This document shows, piece after piece, positions 1 through 7,432 of a stretch of DNA of 18,825 bases (position 1 is its first letter; every line of letters starts with the position of its first letter). A program made the translations under genes and the position numbers. Source of the DNA: an uncultured Dysgonomonas sp. GTDB lineage: Bacteria; Bacteroidota; Bacteroidia; Bacteroidales; Dysgonomonadaceae. The DNA is taken from contig CALNCC010000109.1 of the NCBI GenBank assembly GCA_937875275.1, positions 1 through 18,825 of the forward strand, read 5' to 3'. The notes under the pieces were generated by a model. It searched no databases. It was not told the DNA's origin and worked only from the letters and a program-made list of their open reading frames with translations.

Positions 1-87
1 CTTATACTACACGCTAATGTCATTATTTCAAAGATCGCTCTCTTTTCGCTTCGCTCTCTCAAGCTCCCTTGAGTGGCAAAGCGGGTG

Positions 88-118
88 CAAAGATAGGGAC
101 TTTTCTTTTCCATCCAAA
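88..118 (-). promoter_or_regulatory. Bacteroidetes-type promoter firing leftward out of the window
   Basis: On the minus strand a TTTG (-33 element, 115-118) is followed after exactly 19 bases by TATCTTTG (88-95), a full match to the Bacteroidetes -33/-7 pattern TTTG-N19-TAnnTTTG. It is the best two-element promoter in the window. The transcript would start near 81 and run off the left edge. Its leader contains a 6-bp hairpin with a GGAG loop (58-73). The first ATG in the leader is at 21-23 and only seven codons follow before the edge, so the gene it drives cannot be identified; it could equally be an RNA gene. Confidence 0.6.
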
Positions 119-205
119 CTTTACGCAATCTTTTTTTATACCTTTTTTACCACAATAACAATACAACTCTATCAATGAACAACTTAATAAGAAAAGTTTT
201 TTTCG

Positions 206-841
206 TTATTTTGCAGAATAATATTTGCACCATGCATTAATACCACATTCAAGACATTTAGGTTTCCTCGCGATGCAGACATAACGCCCATGCAAAATCA
301 ACCAATGATGTGCTTTACTCAATAGTTTCGACGGAATATATTTCAGCAATTCGCGTTCTGTCTCCAATGGATTTTTAGAATTATCGGTCAACCCTATTCT
401 ATTTGACACACGAAAGACGTGCGTATCTACAGGCATCGCTGGTTTGCCGAATGCAACAATAAGCATCACGTTCGCCGTCTTCCGCCCTACGCCGGGTATA
501 GATTCCAGCTCCTCCGACGTAGATGGAATTTCACCACCAAAGTCCGCCACGACCTTTTGAGCCATTTTGACGAGGTTCTTCGCCTTATTGTTGGGGTAAG
601 AGATGCTCTTGATGTATTCGTACACATCCTCGACAGAAGACGCCGCCATAACCTCGGGGGTGGGAAACGACTCGAACAAAGGCGGAGTTACCATATTCAC
701 GCGCTTGTCGGTACATTGCGCCGACAAAATAACCGCTATCAGCAAATGAAACGGAGTGTCGTAATGCAGCTCAGTCTCCGCCTGAGGCATATTCACCTCG
801 AACCACCGCAAGACTTCTTTATATCGTTCTTTTTTCGTCAT
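206..841 (-). CDS. nth: Endonuclease III, DNA glycosylase/AP lyase
   Basis: Base-excision repair enzyme that removes oxidised pyrimidines and cleaves the resulting abasic site. The 211 residues match the family length. A helix-hairpin-helix reads PGVGRKTANV at about 116-125, with K121 at the catalytic lysine position and D139 in VDTHVFRV at the catalytic aspartate position. The C-terminus carries the 4Fe-4S loop C189-x6-C196-x2-C199-x5-C205, so all key residues are present. It is the last gene of the minus-strand group. A strong terminator separates it from the chaperone gene upstream, and a TATATTTG element ends only five bases before the ATG, so it probably has its own promoter and an almost leaderless mRNA. 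The start at 841 fits the usual N-terminus (MxKKERY) of Bacteroidetes homologues. Confidence 0.95.
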   Translation of the reverse strand: MTKKERYKEVLRWFEVNMPQAETELHYDTPFHLLIAVILSAQCTDKRVNMVTPPLFESFPTPEVMAASSVEDVYEYIKSISYPNNKAKNLVKMAQKVVADFGGEIPSTSEELESIPGVGRKTANVMLIVAFGKPAMPVDTHVFRVSNRIGLTDNSKNPLETERELLKYIPSKLLSKAHHWLILHGRYVCIARKPKCLECGINAWCKYYSAK

Positions 842-846
842 ACCTA

Positions 847-854
847 CAAATATA
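847..854 (-). promoter_or_regulatory. Probable nth promoter (-7 element)
   Basis: TATATTTG on the minus strand matches TAnnTTTG. Its last base is five bases before the nth ATG, and it overlaps the end of the U-tract of the upstream terminator. No clear TTTG sits at the -33 distance. Transcription would begin at or within a base or two of the start codon. Confidence 0.4.
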
Positions 855-890
855 AAAAAAGTCCCTCACAGATTTTCTGCAAGGGACTTC
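854..890 (-). terminator. Intrinsic terminator after the PpiD-like gene
   Basis: The arms AAGTCCCT (882-889 read on the minus strand) and AGGGACTT (859-866) form a perfect 8-bp stem. A second 4-bp stem (CAGA/TCTG, 869-872 with 876-879) lies inside the loop. On the minus strand it is followed by a run of seven T at 854-860. It lies just past the stop at 912 and should end the chaperone transcript. On the plus strand a T-rich stretch (891-897) also follows, so it may work weakly both ways. Confidence 0.8.
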
Positions 891-911
891 CTTTTTTCAT
901 ATTTTCAATTC

Positions 912-3029
912 TTACCAGAATTTAACTCGATTGTCTATCACATCCATTTTTTGTTGCAGAACGTACATCGTCTGAGATGCTATATAATACATGTTCTCTT
1001 GTTGGATAGTTCTCTTTACTGCTACCTCATCATATTCTTTCTGATCTTGGCTCGCTGCTACCACATTCAATACATAAACGCCGTTGTTTCCTTTTAGTGG
1101 TCCTTCTACTTTGTTCGGTTGACCATTCTTAGCATACACATTGAATATTGGTTCGTGTCCGAAATCTAAACTTTCGGTACCAAATGTAACGAAACGAACG
1201 GTATCAACTGCATTCTTTGTTACCTCAGCATATGCAGCAACATTTGTCAGGTTTTTCGATTTCAGATCGGCAATGATAGCTTCAGCTTTTTTATCTCTTA
1301 TAAGCTCGTCTTTCAGCAATGGCGTTACTTCCGCCAGTGGCATAAACTCACTTGTTTCTTTTTCTTTCACTATTGCCACAACACGTTGGTTGTTTGCTTC
1401 GAACTTCTTCACACTGCCTACTTCTTCGTTAAATGCCCAACGAATAACTTCTCGTGAGTTTTTCAAGTTATTATCAAGAGCCAATTCGGAAGGTGAAACC
1501 AAACGATCTTTCACTACTGAATATCCTTCATTCTCGGCGGCCGCATCGAATGCCGCTGCCGTTCCGTTAGCTGCTATAAATTGGTTCAACTCGTTGTCTA
1601 TGGCATTCTGTGTTTTATCGCTGATGATAACCGGCATAGAAACTACGGCGATTTTCACTTTACTCACAGGTCTTGTTTTGTCTGCAATGCGGAACAATTG
1701 AGTATTGCCGCTGAGATCAAGCTTTAGGACATCGCCTTTCGATGCTGCGAAACAATCTTTCGCAATGCCGGCTTCTACAAGATCGACTTCTTTGAACCAA
1801 CCAAGCTCACCACCGTTTCCTCCGGGATTCATTTCATTTGCTATCGACGTGAAGTCTTTTCCACCCTTGATAACTGTATACAAACTGTCGGTCAGATGTA
1901 TTGCCGCTTCGCCGGACAAGCCTTGCGGAAGAGCTATTGTCTGCAACAGAATAGAGTCTGCTGCCACGACTTGGTCTACCAACTTATATGTAGCATAATA
2001 TTGTCCGTTGACTGTCGGTTCGGAAACGTCTCCTACTTTAGATTCGCTCACGAATGTTCTTGCAGCCGGAGCCAAATCGGCAAGTGATATATATGCGTCG
2101 ATAAATTGATCGGATGAATATTCGTTTACCACCATGGCAGGATCTGCCTGAGATTGTAATTTGTCATATGCTAACTGAATTTCCGCTTTTACGGCTTCAT
2201 AGTCTGCTTCGCTCGGCAAAACGTCTTTGGCGAAATATGAGATCTTCGCAACTTCACTATTTAAACGATAGTTTTCTTTTCGTCTGTCATACAATGCTTT
2301 CAATTCAGCATCGGACACCTGCACTGTAGAATCGGCTATCGACGAATATCGCTGAACGGTAAATTCGATATCTGCAACATTCTTCGAGTCATTGTATATT
2401 GCCTTAGCTTCCATATCGGTATTTAGGAACGAATTGGAAATCAAAGCCAAATATTTTTGTTGCAAACGATATACCTTCATTTCGTTTTCTACGATCAACC
2501 AGATACTCAACAAACGTTGTTGCTCCAATTTCATTTCAGGACTCATCGCTGATGCGTCTTGGTTGATAACCGACAAGAATTGATTTAATGCTTGCGTATT
2601 TATTTCTCTTGTTTCGGCATTCACAAACAGAGGATAGCGATACAATATAGGAGAGAAATTGCTTGGCGTAATCAAGCTGTTCATTTCTTCCTTCGGCACC
2701 GATAATCCAAGTTTGTCGGCTTGGTCTGCCATCATTTTCTCGATCACCATTGTTTGGTAAACGGCTTCTCTGACTTGCAATGTGGCTGCTTCGTCTAATG
2801 TCTGATTAGACAGCATTTCCTGAAAAGATTTCATTGCTTCAACCCGGCGCTCGTATTCTCCGGTAGTAACTACATCTCCATCTACTGAAAATGCGTTGTC
2901 CTGTATTTTATTGAACATTGTACTTCCCGACGAGAAAAGGTCGGATAAGATAAACGCTAATAATGCCAAACCGAGAGCCCCTATCAACAGGCCTGCTGCC
3001 TTATTTCGAAGTGTTTGTAAAACGGCCAT
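912..3029 (-). CDS. PpiD/SurA-like periplasmic peptidyl-prolyl isomerase chaperone
   Basis: Inner-membrane-anchored periplasmic folding factor, probably acting on outer-membrane and secreted proteins. The 705 residues fit the Bacteroidetes family. An N-terminal membrane anchor (about 11-31, rich in G, L and A) is followed by a SurA-N-type helical region (about 40-200). A parvulin (rotamase) domain lies at about 355-455, recognisable by GGELGWF at 407-412, the family signature position. A long C-terminal region may be a second, degenerate parvulin-like or substrate-binding part. Isomerase activity is inferred; many PpiD proteins act mainly as chaperones. It follows lptC by 118 bases containing a possible promoter, and ends at a strong terminator. 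The start at 3029 places the membrane helix correctly. Confidence 0.88.
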   Translation of the reverse strand: MAVLQTLRNKAAGLLIGALGLALLAFILSDLFSSGSTMFNKIQDNAFSVDGDVVTTGEYERRVEAMKSFQEMLSNQTLDEAATLQVREAVYQTMVIEKMMADQADKLGLSVPKEEMNSLITPSNFSPILYRYPLFVNAETREINTQALNQFLSVINQDASAMSPEMKLEQQRLLSIWLIVENEMKVYRLQQKYLALISNSFLNTDMEAKAIYNDSKNVADIEFTVQRYSSIADSTVQVSDAELKALYDRRKENYRLNSEVAKISYFAKDVLPSEADYEAVKAEIQLAYDKLQSQADPAMVVNEYSSDQFIDAYISLADLAPAARTFVSESKVGDVSEPTVNGQYYATYKLVDQVVAADSILLQTIALPQGLSGEAAIHLTDSLYTVIKGGKDFTSIANEMNPGGNGGELGWFKEVDLVEAGIAKDCFAASKGDVLKLDLSGNTQLFRIADKTRPVSKVKIAVVSMPVIISDKTQNAIDNELNQFIAANGTAAAFDAAAENEGYSVVKDRLVSPSELALDNNLKNSREVIRWAFNEEVGSVKKFEANNQRVVAIVKEKETSEFMPLAEVTPLLKDELIRDKKAEAIIADLKSKNLTNVAAYAEVTKNAVDTVRFVTFGTESLDFGHEPIFNVYAKNGQPNKVEGPLKGNNGVYVLNVVAASQDQKEYDEVAVKRTIQQENMYYIASQTMYVLQQKMDVIDNRVKFW

Positions 3030-3088
3030 TTAACTTAGTCTATTTAATTTATATTGTAATTGTTAATTCATTTAAAAAAATCAGCATG

Positions 3089-3118
3089 CGAAGATAATAA
3101 ATAGAGATTAAAGTTCAA
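3089..3118 (-). promoter_or_regulatory. Possible promoter of the PpiD-like gene
   Basis: On the minus strand TTG (3116-3118) lies about 19-20 bases before TATCTTCG (3089-3096), one mismatch from TAnnTTTG. It sits in the 118-base spacer between lptC and the chaperone gene, giving a leader of about 55 bases. The mismatch keeps this tentative. Confidence 0.35.
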
Positions 3119-3147
3119 CATTTTTTTCATTATTCTTTCAATTCTAT

Positions 3148-3789
3148 TTATGGAACGACGAATTTTTTCACCGAATCGCTCTGCACAGGAGGACTCGACT
3201 CGAAATCATTCTCGCTGAGCAGCACCCGCCCTTTGATGACTTTGCTGGCTCCGAAGTCGTCTAATTGCTGATTGGCATTAAAGCCCTTCAAGGCTGTGAG
3301 GCGACCTTGTTCGGGATCGTCGATATCGACTACGACATGAGAGTAGAAACGTCTCGTGTTTTCATCGAAAAACAGTTCCTGACTTGCATATGTTGCTCCT
3401 TTTGCTGTCTTGGCAAACACATTGCCCAACATCTTCCACAGCCCTTTGTCAACATATCGCCATACGGTATCGGCCTCGATGGTGGCTTCAATCACGCCCA
3501 AGCTATCGTATTTTTCGAGATAACCGCCATCGGGAAACAGCCAGTAGGGTTCGTCTGCCTTGTTATACATTTCCCACGTTTTGGAAATGACCTTGTACTC
3601 TATATATCCCGAGTCGGACGAGATAAACATAGCCATGCTATCGGTATAGACTTCGGGCGTAAAATTGGGGTCGTAGACATAGTCGACAGACTCGCTCTTA
3701 TTGCCACAGGCACACAGGTAAAAGAAGACGAAAGCCAAAGCCGACATCATACCCACCTTTTTTTTTGTTAACCTGTTCTTTTTTGTCAT
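3148..3789 (-). CDS. lptC: LPS export protein LptC (periplasmic lipoprotein form)
   Basis: LptC links the inner-membrane LptB2FG exporter to the LptA bridge that carries lipopolysaccharide across the periplasm. From the chosen start it has 213 residues. A basic N-terminus (MTKKNRLTKKK) leads into a hydrophobic stretch ending in the lipobox L-C-A-C (lipid cysteine at 28), so it is probably a lipoprotein, unlike the membrane-helix form of E. coli. The single domain contains the Bacteroidetes LptC pattern YIEYKVIS and a W-LFPDGGYLEKYD segment, which align with the YxIxA-type and YDE-type strands of LptC. An in-frame ATG at 3825 would add 12 residues, but it lies inside a terminator hairpin and would bury the signal sequence, so 3789 is preferred. 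The neighbouring barrel and chaperone genes fit an envelope-assembly role. Confidence 0.8.
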   Translation of the reverse strand: MTKKNRLTKKKVGMMSALAFVFFYLCACGNKSESVDYVYDPNFTPEVYTDSMAMFISSDSGYIEYKVISKTWEMYNKADEPYWLFPDGGYLEKYDSLGVIEATIEADTVWRYVDKGLWKMLGNVFAKTAKGATYASQELFFDENTRRFYSHVVVDIDDPEQGRLTALKGFNANQQLDDFGASKVIKGRVLLSENDFESSPPVQSDSVKKFVVP

Positions 3790-3815
3790 AATTCGGATAA
3801 AAGGAATAAAACAGC

Positions 3816-3839
3816 AAAACCTCAATTGTCTAATCGAGG
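3816..3839 (-). terminator. Intrinsic terminator after the outer-membrane barrel gene
   Basis: On the minus strand CCTCGATT, loop AGAC, AATTGAGG (3820-3839) makes an 8-bp stem with one G-U pair, followed by TTTT and a T-rich stretch. It lies 27 bases past the barrel stop codon and just upstream of the preferred lptC start. It argues against translation starting at 3825 and suggests that lptC is transcribed by read-through or from its own weak promoter. Confidence 0.6.
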
Positions 3840-3866
3840 CTTTTGCGTTTATTTATAATTGACTCA

Positions 3867-5174
3867 TTATATCTTACGTTTCATAAACCAGAAGTCGTTT
3901 ATATTCATATTGAACGAAACGCCGAAATAGTCTTCATTTATCAATCCGCTTGCTTTTGGTTTCAATTTTTTATATTCGAAGTTGATATTGACATAAGAGG
4001 TTCTCTTTCCGTACGATTGCGGGTCGTAGAACGGAATGCCGAATCCGACGGCTGCCCCATATTCGTTATACCCCGACACTTTTCCGCTTGCGTCTTTGAT
4101 GTTCATATACGAGTTGCTGAAATTCAATCCGCCTCGCCACTTCATACGCCCAAGAAGGTTGCGGTCATACAGATTGCGAATATATTCACCTCCCACGTTT
4201 ACCTTTATTCGGTTGTTGAATCTGTCCGACACCGACATTTCGTCGCCCATCGTGGTAGAATATTTCATATTCGTCCATTTTTGGAAGGTAACATCCGCAC
4301 CATAGGTTATGCGTTTATCGCGTTTCACGGTGAAACCGGCTCCAAGGGTATGTGGTATGGCTCCCATCAGCCCGCCTATTTCTGTTGTATCACCTTTGAT
4401 AAGGGTACCTGTAGAACTTAGGTCGTAATGTCTGTTCTGGTAGTTTGAATGCAAATTCATCTTAGGCGAGTAAACTGCCCCGACGGTCAATACATCTATC
4501 GGAGATATGTTTTTCTGATATTGGAATCCAAAATCGAGTTTCAATCCCTTCGATTTGAATTTGCTGTAATCGGATGAAATATTACTGCCTGATATATCTA
4601 TCGACGGAATACTGCGTTGATTTTCGATCGTACCGAATATATATGCGGCGTTTACACCTACCGACAATCCCTTGAAGGGGGTCAGGTAGCCCAATCCGAG
4701 GTATGCAAGGCTCAATCCGCCCGAACCCGAAAAGGATTTTCTAAATTCGACATCTTCTACCGTATCATCTGCGCCATAGTCGTACCCGACTGACGAGAAC
4801 GGCAGCAAACCGCCACTGATGCCCACCGTACGGGTTACAGGGAAGAGAACGGTAACATAGTCTAATCCTCCGCCATGGTCGGTTCTTGATCCGCTATTGT
4901 CCGTCATCTTGCCGAAGTTGTAGTTTATACCCACATCGACAAGCATAGTTAATGTGTCTACGGCTGAGTATGATGCCGGATTGATGGGGTTGGCACTCAG
5001 GCTGTTCTTTAGCCCGTAGCCGATTCCGCCCATGCCTTTCGAGGGGCCTGTTGCCTGATCTTTGAGAACACCATATCCATAACGGCTATACGGCGAATTG
5101 GTTTGTGCTCCAACTATCTGACAAAAGCATGCCAGTGCAACTATAAGGATAAGATTTTTTTTATTTTTAGTCAT
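3867..5174 (-). CDS. Outer-membrane beta-barrel protein (unassigned, FadL/OmpP1-like style)
   Basis: Secreted outer-membrane protein of 435 residues. A signal peptide (about 1-23, basic start then hydrophobic core) ends in GAQ-T, a typical Bacteroidetes cleavage site. The mature part begins with NSPYSRYGYGVL, then glycine-rich segments (KGMGGIGYGLKN) and a region PINPASYSAVDT seen in FadL-like proteins, followed by many alternating beta strands. It ends with a short amphipathic strand and a basic tail rather than the usual terminal aromatic residue. It is commonly found next to lptC in Bacteroidales (recalled, not checked), so an envelope role is likely, but the substrate is unknown. A terminator follows it. 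I cannot assign a specific function. Confidence 0.8.
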   Translation of the reverse strand: MTKNKKNLILIVALACFCQIVGAQTNSPYSRYGYGVLKDQATGPSKGMGGIGYGLKNSLSANPINPASYSAVDTLTMLVDVGINYNFGKMTDNSGSRTDHGGGLDYVTVLFPVTRTVGISGGLLPFSSVGYDYGADDTVEDVEFRKSFSGSGGLSLAYLGLGYLTPFKGLSVGVNAAYIFGTIENQRSIPSIDISGSNISSDYSKFKSKGLKLDFGFQYQKNISPIDVLTVGAVYSPKMNLHSNYQNRHYDLSSTGTLIKGDTTEIGGLMGAIPHTLGAGFTVKRDKRITYGADVTFQKWTNMKYSTTMGDEMSVSDRFNNRIKVNVGGEYIRNLYDRNLLGRMKWRGGLNFSNSYMNIKDASGKVSGYNEYGAAVGFGIPFYDPQSYGKRTSYVNINFEYKKLKPKASGLINEDYFGVSFNMNINDFWFMKRKI

Positions 5175-5292
5175 TTATATTCCGTTTGGAGTTGAATGAT
5201 TTTTTTTCTGTTATTGTCTACACCTATCAAACTCCTTTTTTTTTGTTTTATTATTTTCCTGATAAAAAGAAAATATGGATTATGACGGGTTT

Positions 5293-5300
5293 CAAATCTA
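5293..5300 (-). promoter_or_regulatory. Possible promoter of the barrel gene
   Basis: TAGATTTG on the minus strand matches TAnnTTTG, with only a TTCG at about the -33 distance. It would give a leader of roughly 110 bases. The rest of 5175-5434 is AT-rich with poly-T and poly-A runs and holds no recognisable gene. Confidence 0.3.
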
Positions 5301-5434
5301 CGGCTTCACAATTACGTTCGAAGCCTCCAATTCAAATTTGTGCAAAGTAATTAAAAAAAAACCAGTTATCCGAAAAGAACATTCAAAATGTATTCCTTTT
5401 TTATTTAAAAAGCCTAATTCGACAAGTTTCTTTC

Positions 5435-5442
5435 TATATTTG
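5435..5442 (+). promoter_or_regulatory. Probable promoter of the exosortase-like gene
   Basis: TATATTTG matches TAnnTTTG, 20 bases before the ATG at 5463, giving a leader of about 14 bases. No TTTG is visible at the -33 spacing. Confidence 0.4.
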
Positions 5443-5462
5443 TGTCAACGTAACTTTTAGCA

Positions 5463-6173
5463 ATGCCCAATTTAACCAATAGCATACGAAAAATAGCAAA
5501 ACCATTTATGCCTTTCAAAGACATTATATGGTTTCTTATTCTATTTGTGTTTTTCGAACTGCTATGGAAAGTATGTGTGCATGTGGGCGAGGGCATAGAG
5601 GAACGATACCTCATTGTTTTGGGCAACGACATCACGTCTTCGACCGATGGGCTGTGCCAATGGACTGCCAATGCCGTGTATTGGGTTCTGCACTCTTTGT
5701 TGGGCTACCACGATCTTCAGTTAGACGGTATTACATTATATTTCGAAGGTTCTCTGCCTCTCGATATTGTATGGAGTTGCACGGGAATCAAACAGCTCAT
5801 CATGTTTGCATTCATCATGCTTCTCTACTTTGGGCCGCCAAAGAAGAAACTATGGTTCATTCCGCTGTCTTTATTTATCCTTACGGCAATCAACATACTT
5901 CGCTTAGTTATTATACTCATCATCATCAGAGAGCCGTTTCCCGAATGGTTTGTGGTAGCAAACGAATGGTACAACGGGCGCGTATGGGAAAACACACAGG
6001 AAATGTATTGGCAGTTCTACGAAGATTGGTTCAACGTATTTCACCGCGATGTATTTGTCTGGCTATACTACGACGGGGTCATATTTGTCCTTTGGCTGAT
6101 ATGGGAAGAGAAAATCAACAAACCGTATCAAAGATTGAGAGGAAGATGTGAAGCTCCTTCAAGACAAGATTGA
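5463..6173 (+). CDS. Exosortase/archaeosortase-family membrane protein (XrtF-like)
   Basis: Multi-pass inner-membrane protein of 236 residues that resembles exosortases, transpeptidase-like enzymes thought to cut and transfer proteins bearing a C-terminal sorting signal (PEP-CTERM type). Hydrophobic segments lie at about 21-38, 112-124, 130-155 and 197-214. The three family residues are in order and spacing: C106 in WSCTGIKQ, R147 in NILRL and H194 in NVFHRD, consistent with the exosortase Cys-Arg-His triad. No protein with a recognisable sorting signal is encoded in this window. It converges on a membrane glycosyltransferase with 12 bases between the stops. Exosortase targets are often glycosylated surface proteins, which makes the pairing suggestive only. 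Family call is fairly secure; activity and substrate are inferred. Confidence 0.82.
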   Translation: MPNLTNSIRKIAKPFMPFKDIIWFLILFVFFELLWKVCVHVGEGIEERYLIVLGNDITSSTDGLCQWTANAVYWVLHSLLGYHDLQLDGITLYFEGSLPLDIVWSCTGIKQLIMFAFIMLLYFGPPKKKLWFIPLSLFILTAINILRLVIILIIIREPFPEWFVVANEWYNGRVWENTQEMYWQFYEDWFNVFHRDVFVWLYYDGVIFVLWLIWEEKINKPYQRLRGRCEAPSRQD

Positions 6174-6185
6174 CAAACCGATTTA

Positions 6186-7352
6186 TTATCTCTTTTTTCG
6201 GCAAGAACCTTTTTGACACATGGCATTGTAGATCGGTTGCATGAGGCTGAGCACCGGCAATGAAAATGCAAATTTCCCCGAGAAAAAATATTTCGCGCTC
6301 TTATTCAACAAAATACCTTGCACCACAAAGAGTGAGATAAACAACAATGCTGTTACGGCAACCACTCCCCACTGAGCCATATATATACCGTATGCAACAA
6401 GCAGAATGGAGATAAGATAGAATATGTATCGCGTAGATGAATCGAATGCTCGCAGCGAATGATGTTTGTTGAAATGAGATCTCACCTGAAAATAAGATCT
6501 TTTCATCTGTCGCCAAAGGATGCCCGAATCGATCCGAGTCTCCACAAAGCTGTCCTGATCGAGCGCCACAGATGTATTCGTGTCATCCATCATGTTATTC
6601 AGAAACACTTGTTCGCCACCGTCGATATTCAACACCGAGGAAAACCCCTTGTTGTCAAAAAACAAGTGTTTACGATATGCTACATTACGGTACACCCCCG
6701 TAAAAGGCTTACCCTTCAACGCTCGTTGTATGTAGTCGAGACTGAACAACAAATTATCGAAACGGGCAATTCTGTTATAAAACTTCCGCGACGATGAATA
6801 GTACGAATAACCTAAGACAATATCTTTATCTGCCTCCATAGGCTGCATCATCGACGCAATCCATCGGTTCGACATGGGACGGCAATATGGCTCGGTAAAG
6901 AGAAGCACATCTCCTTTGGCTGCCTTTATGCCGAGAGTTAATGCCAATTTTCGGCGATCAAACTTCTTATCTAACGAGTTAGACGGCAAATAAGTATGAT
7001 ACAGATTGGGATATTTGTGTTGTAACGACAGCAACAAGAAATCACTCTCATCCGTAGAACCGCTATTGACCACGATGACCTCATAGTTGGGATAATCTTG
7101 CGTCAACAACAGGGGCAGGTGTTCTTCCAGATTCTCCGATTCATTTTCGGAAATAATTATCACCGATACAAATGGTGATTGAGATTCTATTTCGTGCTCT
7201 TCCTCAGCGTCGCCTTTCTTCACGGCTCGCAACGGTGCAGCATAGTGCAACACATAGAGGAGTATCTGGGTGATAAAAAACAAAAAAAATGCCGAAAGAG
7301 CGATTATTTCATACAGATTGAAGGACAGATAAGAGAAGATTTGTTGTGCCAT
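6186..7352 (-). CDS. Family 2 glycosyltransferase, membrane-anchored
   Basis: Processive-style GT2 membrane protein, 388 residues. An N-terminal membrane helix (about 15-38) is followed by a GT-A domain starting FVSVIIISENESENL (61-75), with the usual QDYPNYEVIVVNSGSTDES segment (85-103). Two or three C-terminal hydrophobic segments lie at about 309-350 and 361-371. The expected metal-binding DxD at the end of the next strand (usually TDADC) reads FTEPYC at 152-157, so both aspartates are missing. E247 in GGEQVF may stand in the catalytic-base position, and Q282-x-x-R285 resembles QxxRW. The donor and product are unknown. It lies 80 bases after lysA on the same strand, with a hairpin between them, and converges on the exosortase gene. 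Confidence 0.82.
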   Translation of the reverse strand: MAQQIFSYLSFNLYEIIALSAFFLFFITQILLYVLHYAAPLRAVKKGDAEEEHEIESQSPFVSVIIISENESENLEEHLPLLLTQDYPNYEVIVVNSGSTDESDFLLLSLQHKYPNLYHTYLPSNSLDKKFDRRKLALTLGIKAAKGDVLLFTEPYCRPMSNRWIASMMQPMEADKDIVLGYSYYSSSRKFYNRIARFDNLLFSLDYIQRALKGKPFTGVYRNVAYRKHLFFDNKGFSSVLNIDGGEQVFLNNMMDDTNTSVALDQDSFVETRIDSGILWRQMKRSYFQVRSHFNKHHSLRAFDSSTRYIFYLISILLVAYGIYMAQWGVVAVTALLFISLFVVQGILLNKSAKYFFSGKFAFSLPVLSLMQPIYNAMCQKGSCRKKR

Positions 7353-7377
7353 TATAAAGTATTGCTTATTTGCACAA

Positions 7378-7406
7378 CAAGAGTCATATTATTCATATAA
7401 CTCTTG
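7378..7406 (-). other. Imperfect hairpin between lysA and the glycosyltransferase gene
   Basis: Twelve-base arms (7378-7389 and 7395-7406) pair with a single C/A mismatch around a 5-base loop. Neither side has a clean T-run, so it may be an inefficient terminator, an attenuator or an mRNA-processing structure controlling how much lysA transcript continues into the glycosyltransferase gene. Confidence 0.45.
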
Positions 7407-7432
7407 CTGCGGTATTTTGTATAATATTTTGA

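Noticed and set aside
1..23. Seven-codon minus-strand frame at the left edge
   Set aside because: Too short to call a gene; the ATG may be chance, and the promoter could serve an RNA gene.
419..925. 168-codon plus-strand frame opposite nth
   Set aside because: It lies almost wholly antisense to a clear nth gene, has no family motif and is rich in arginine and histidine, as expected of a shadow frame.
3265..3771. 168-codon plus-strand frame opposite lptC
   Set aside because: Antisense to lptC with no recognisable domain; the minus-strand frame has a lipobox and the LptC pattern.
5528..6151. 207-codon frame overlapping the exosortase gene on the same strand
   Set aside because: It is the +1 alternative frame inside the exosortase-like gene, whose catalytic triad and membrane helices are in the longer frame.
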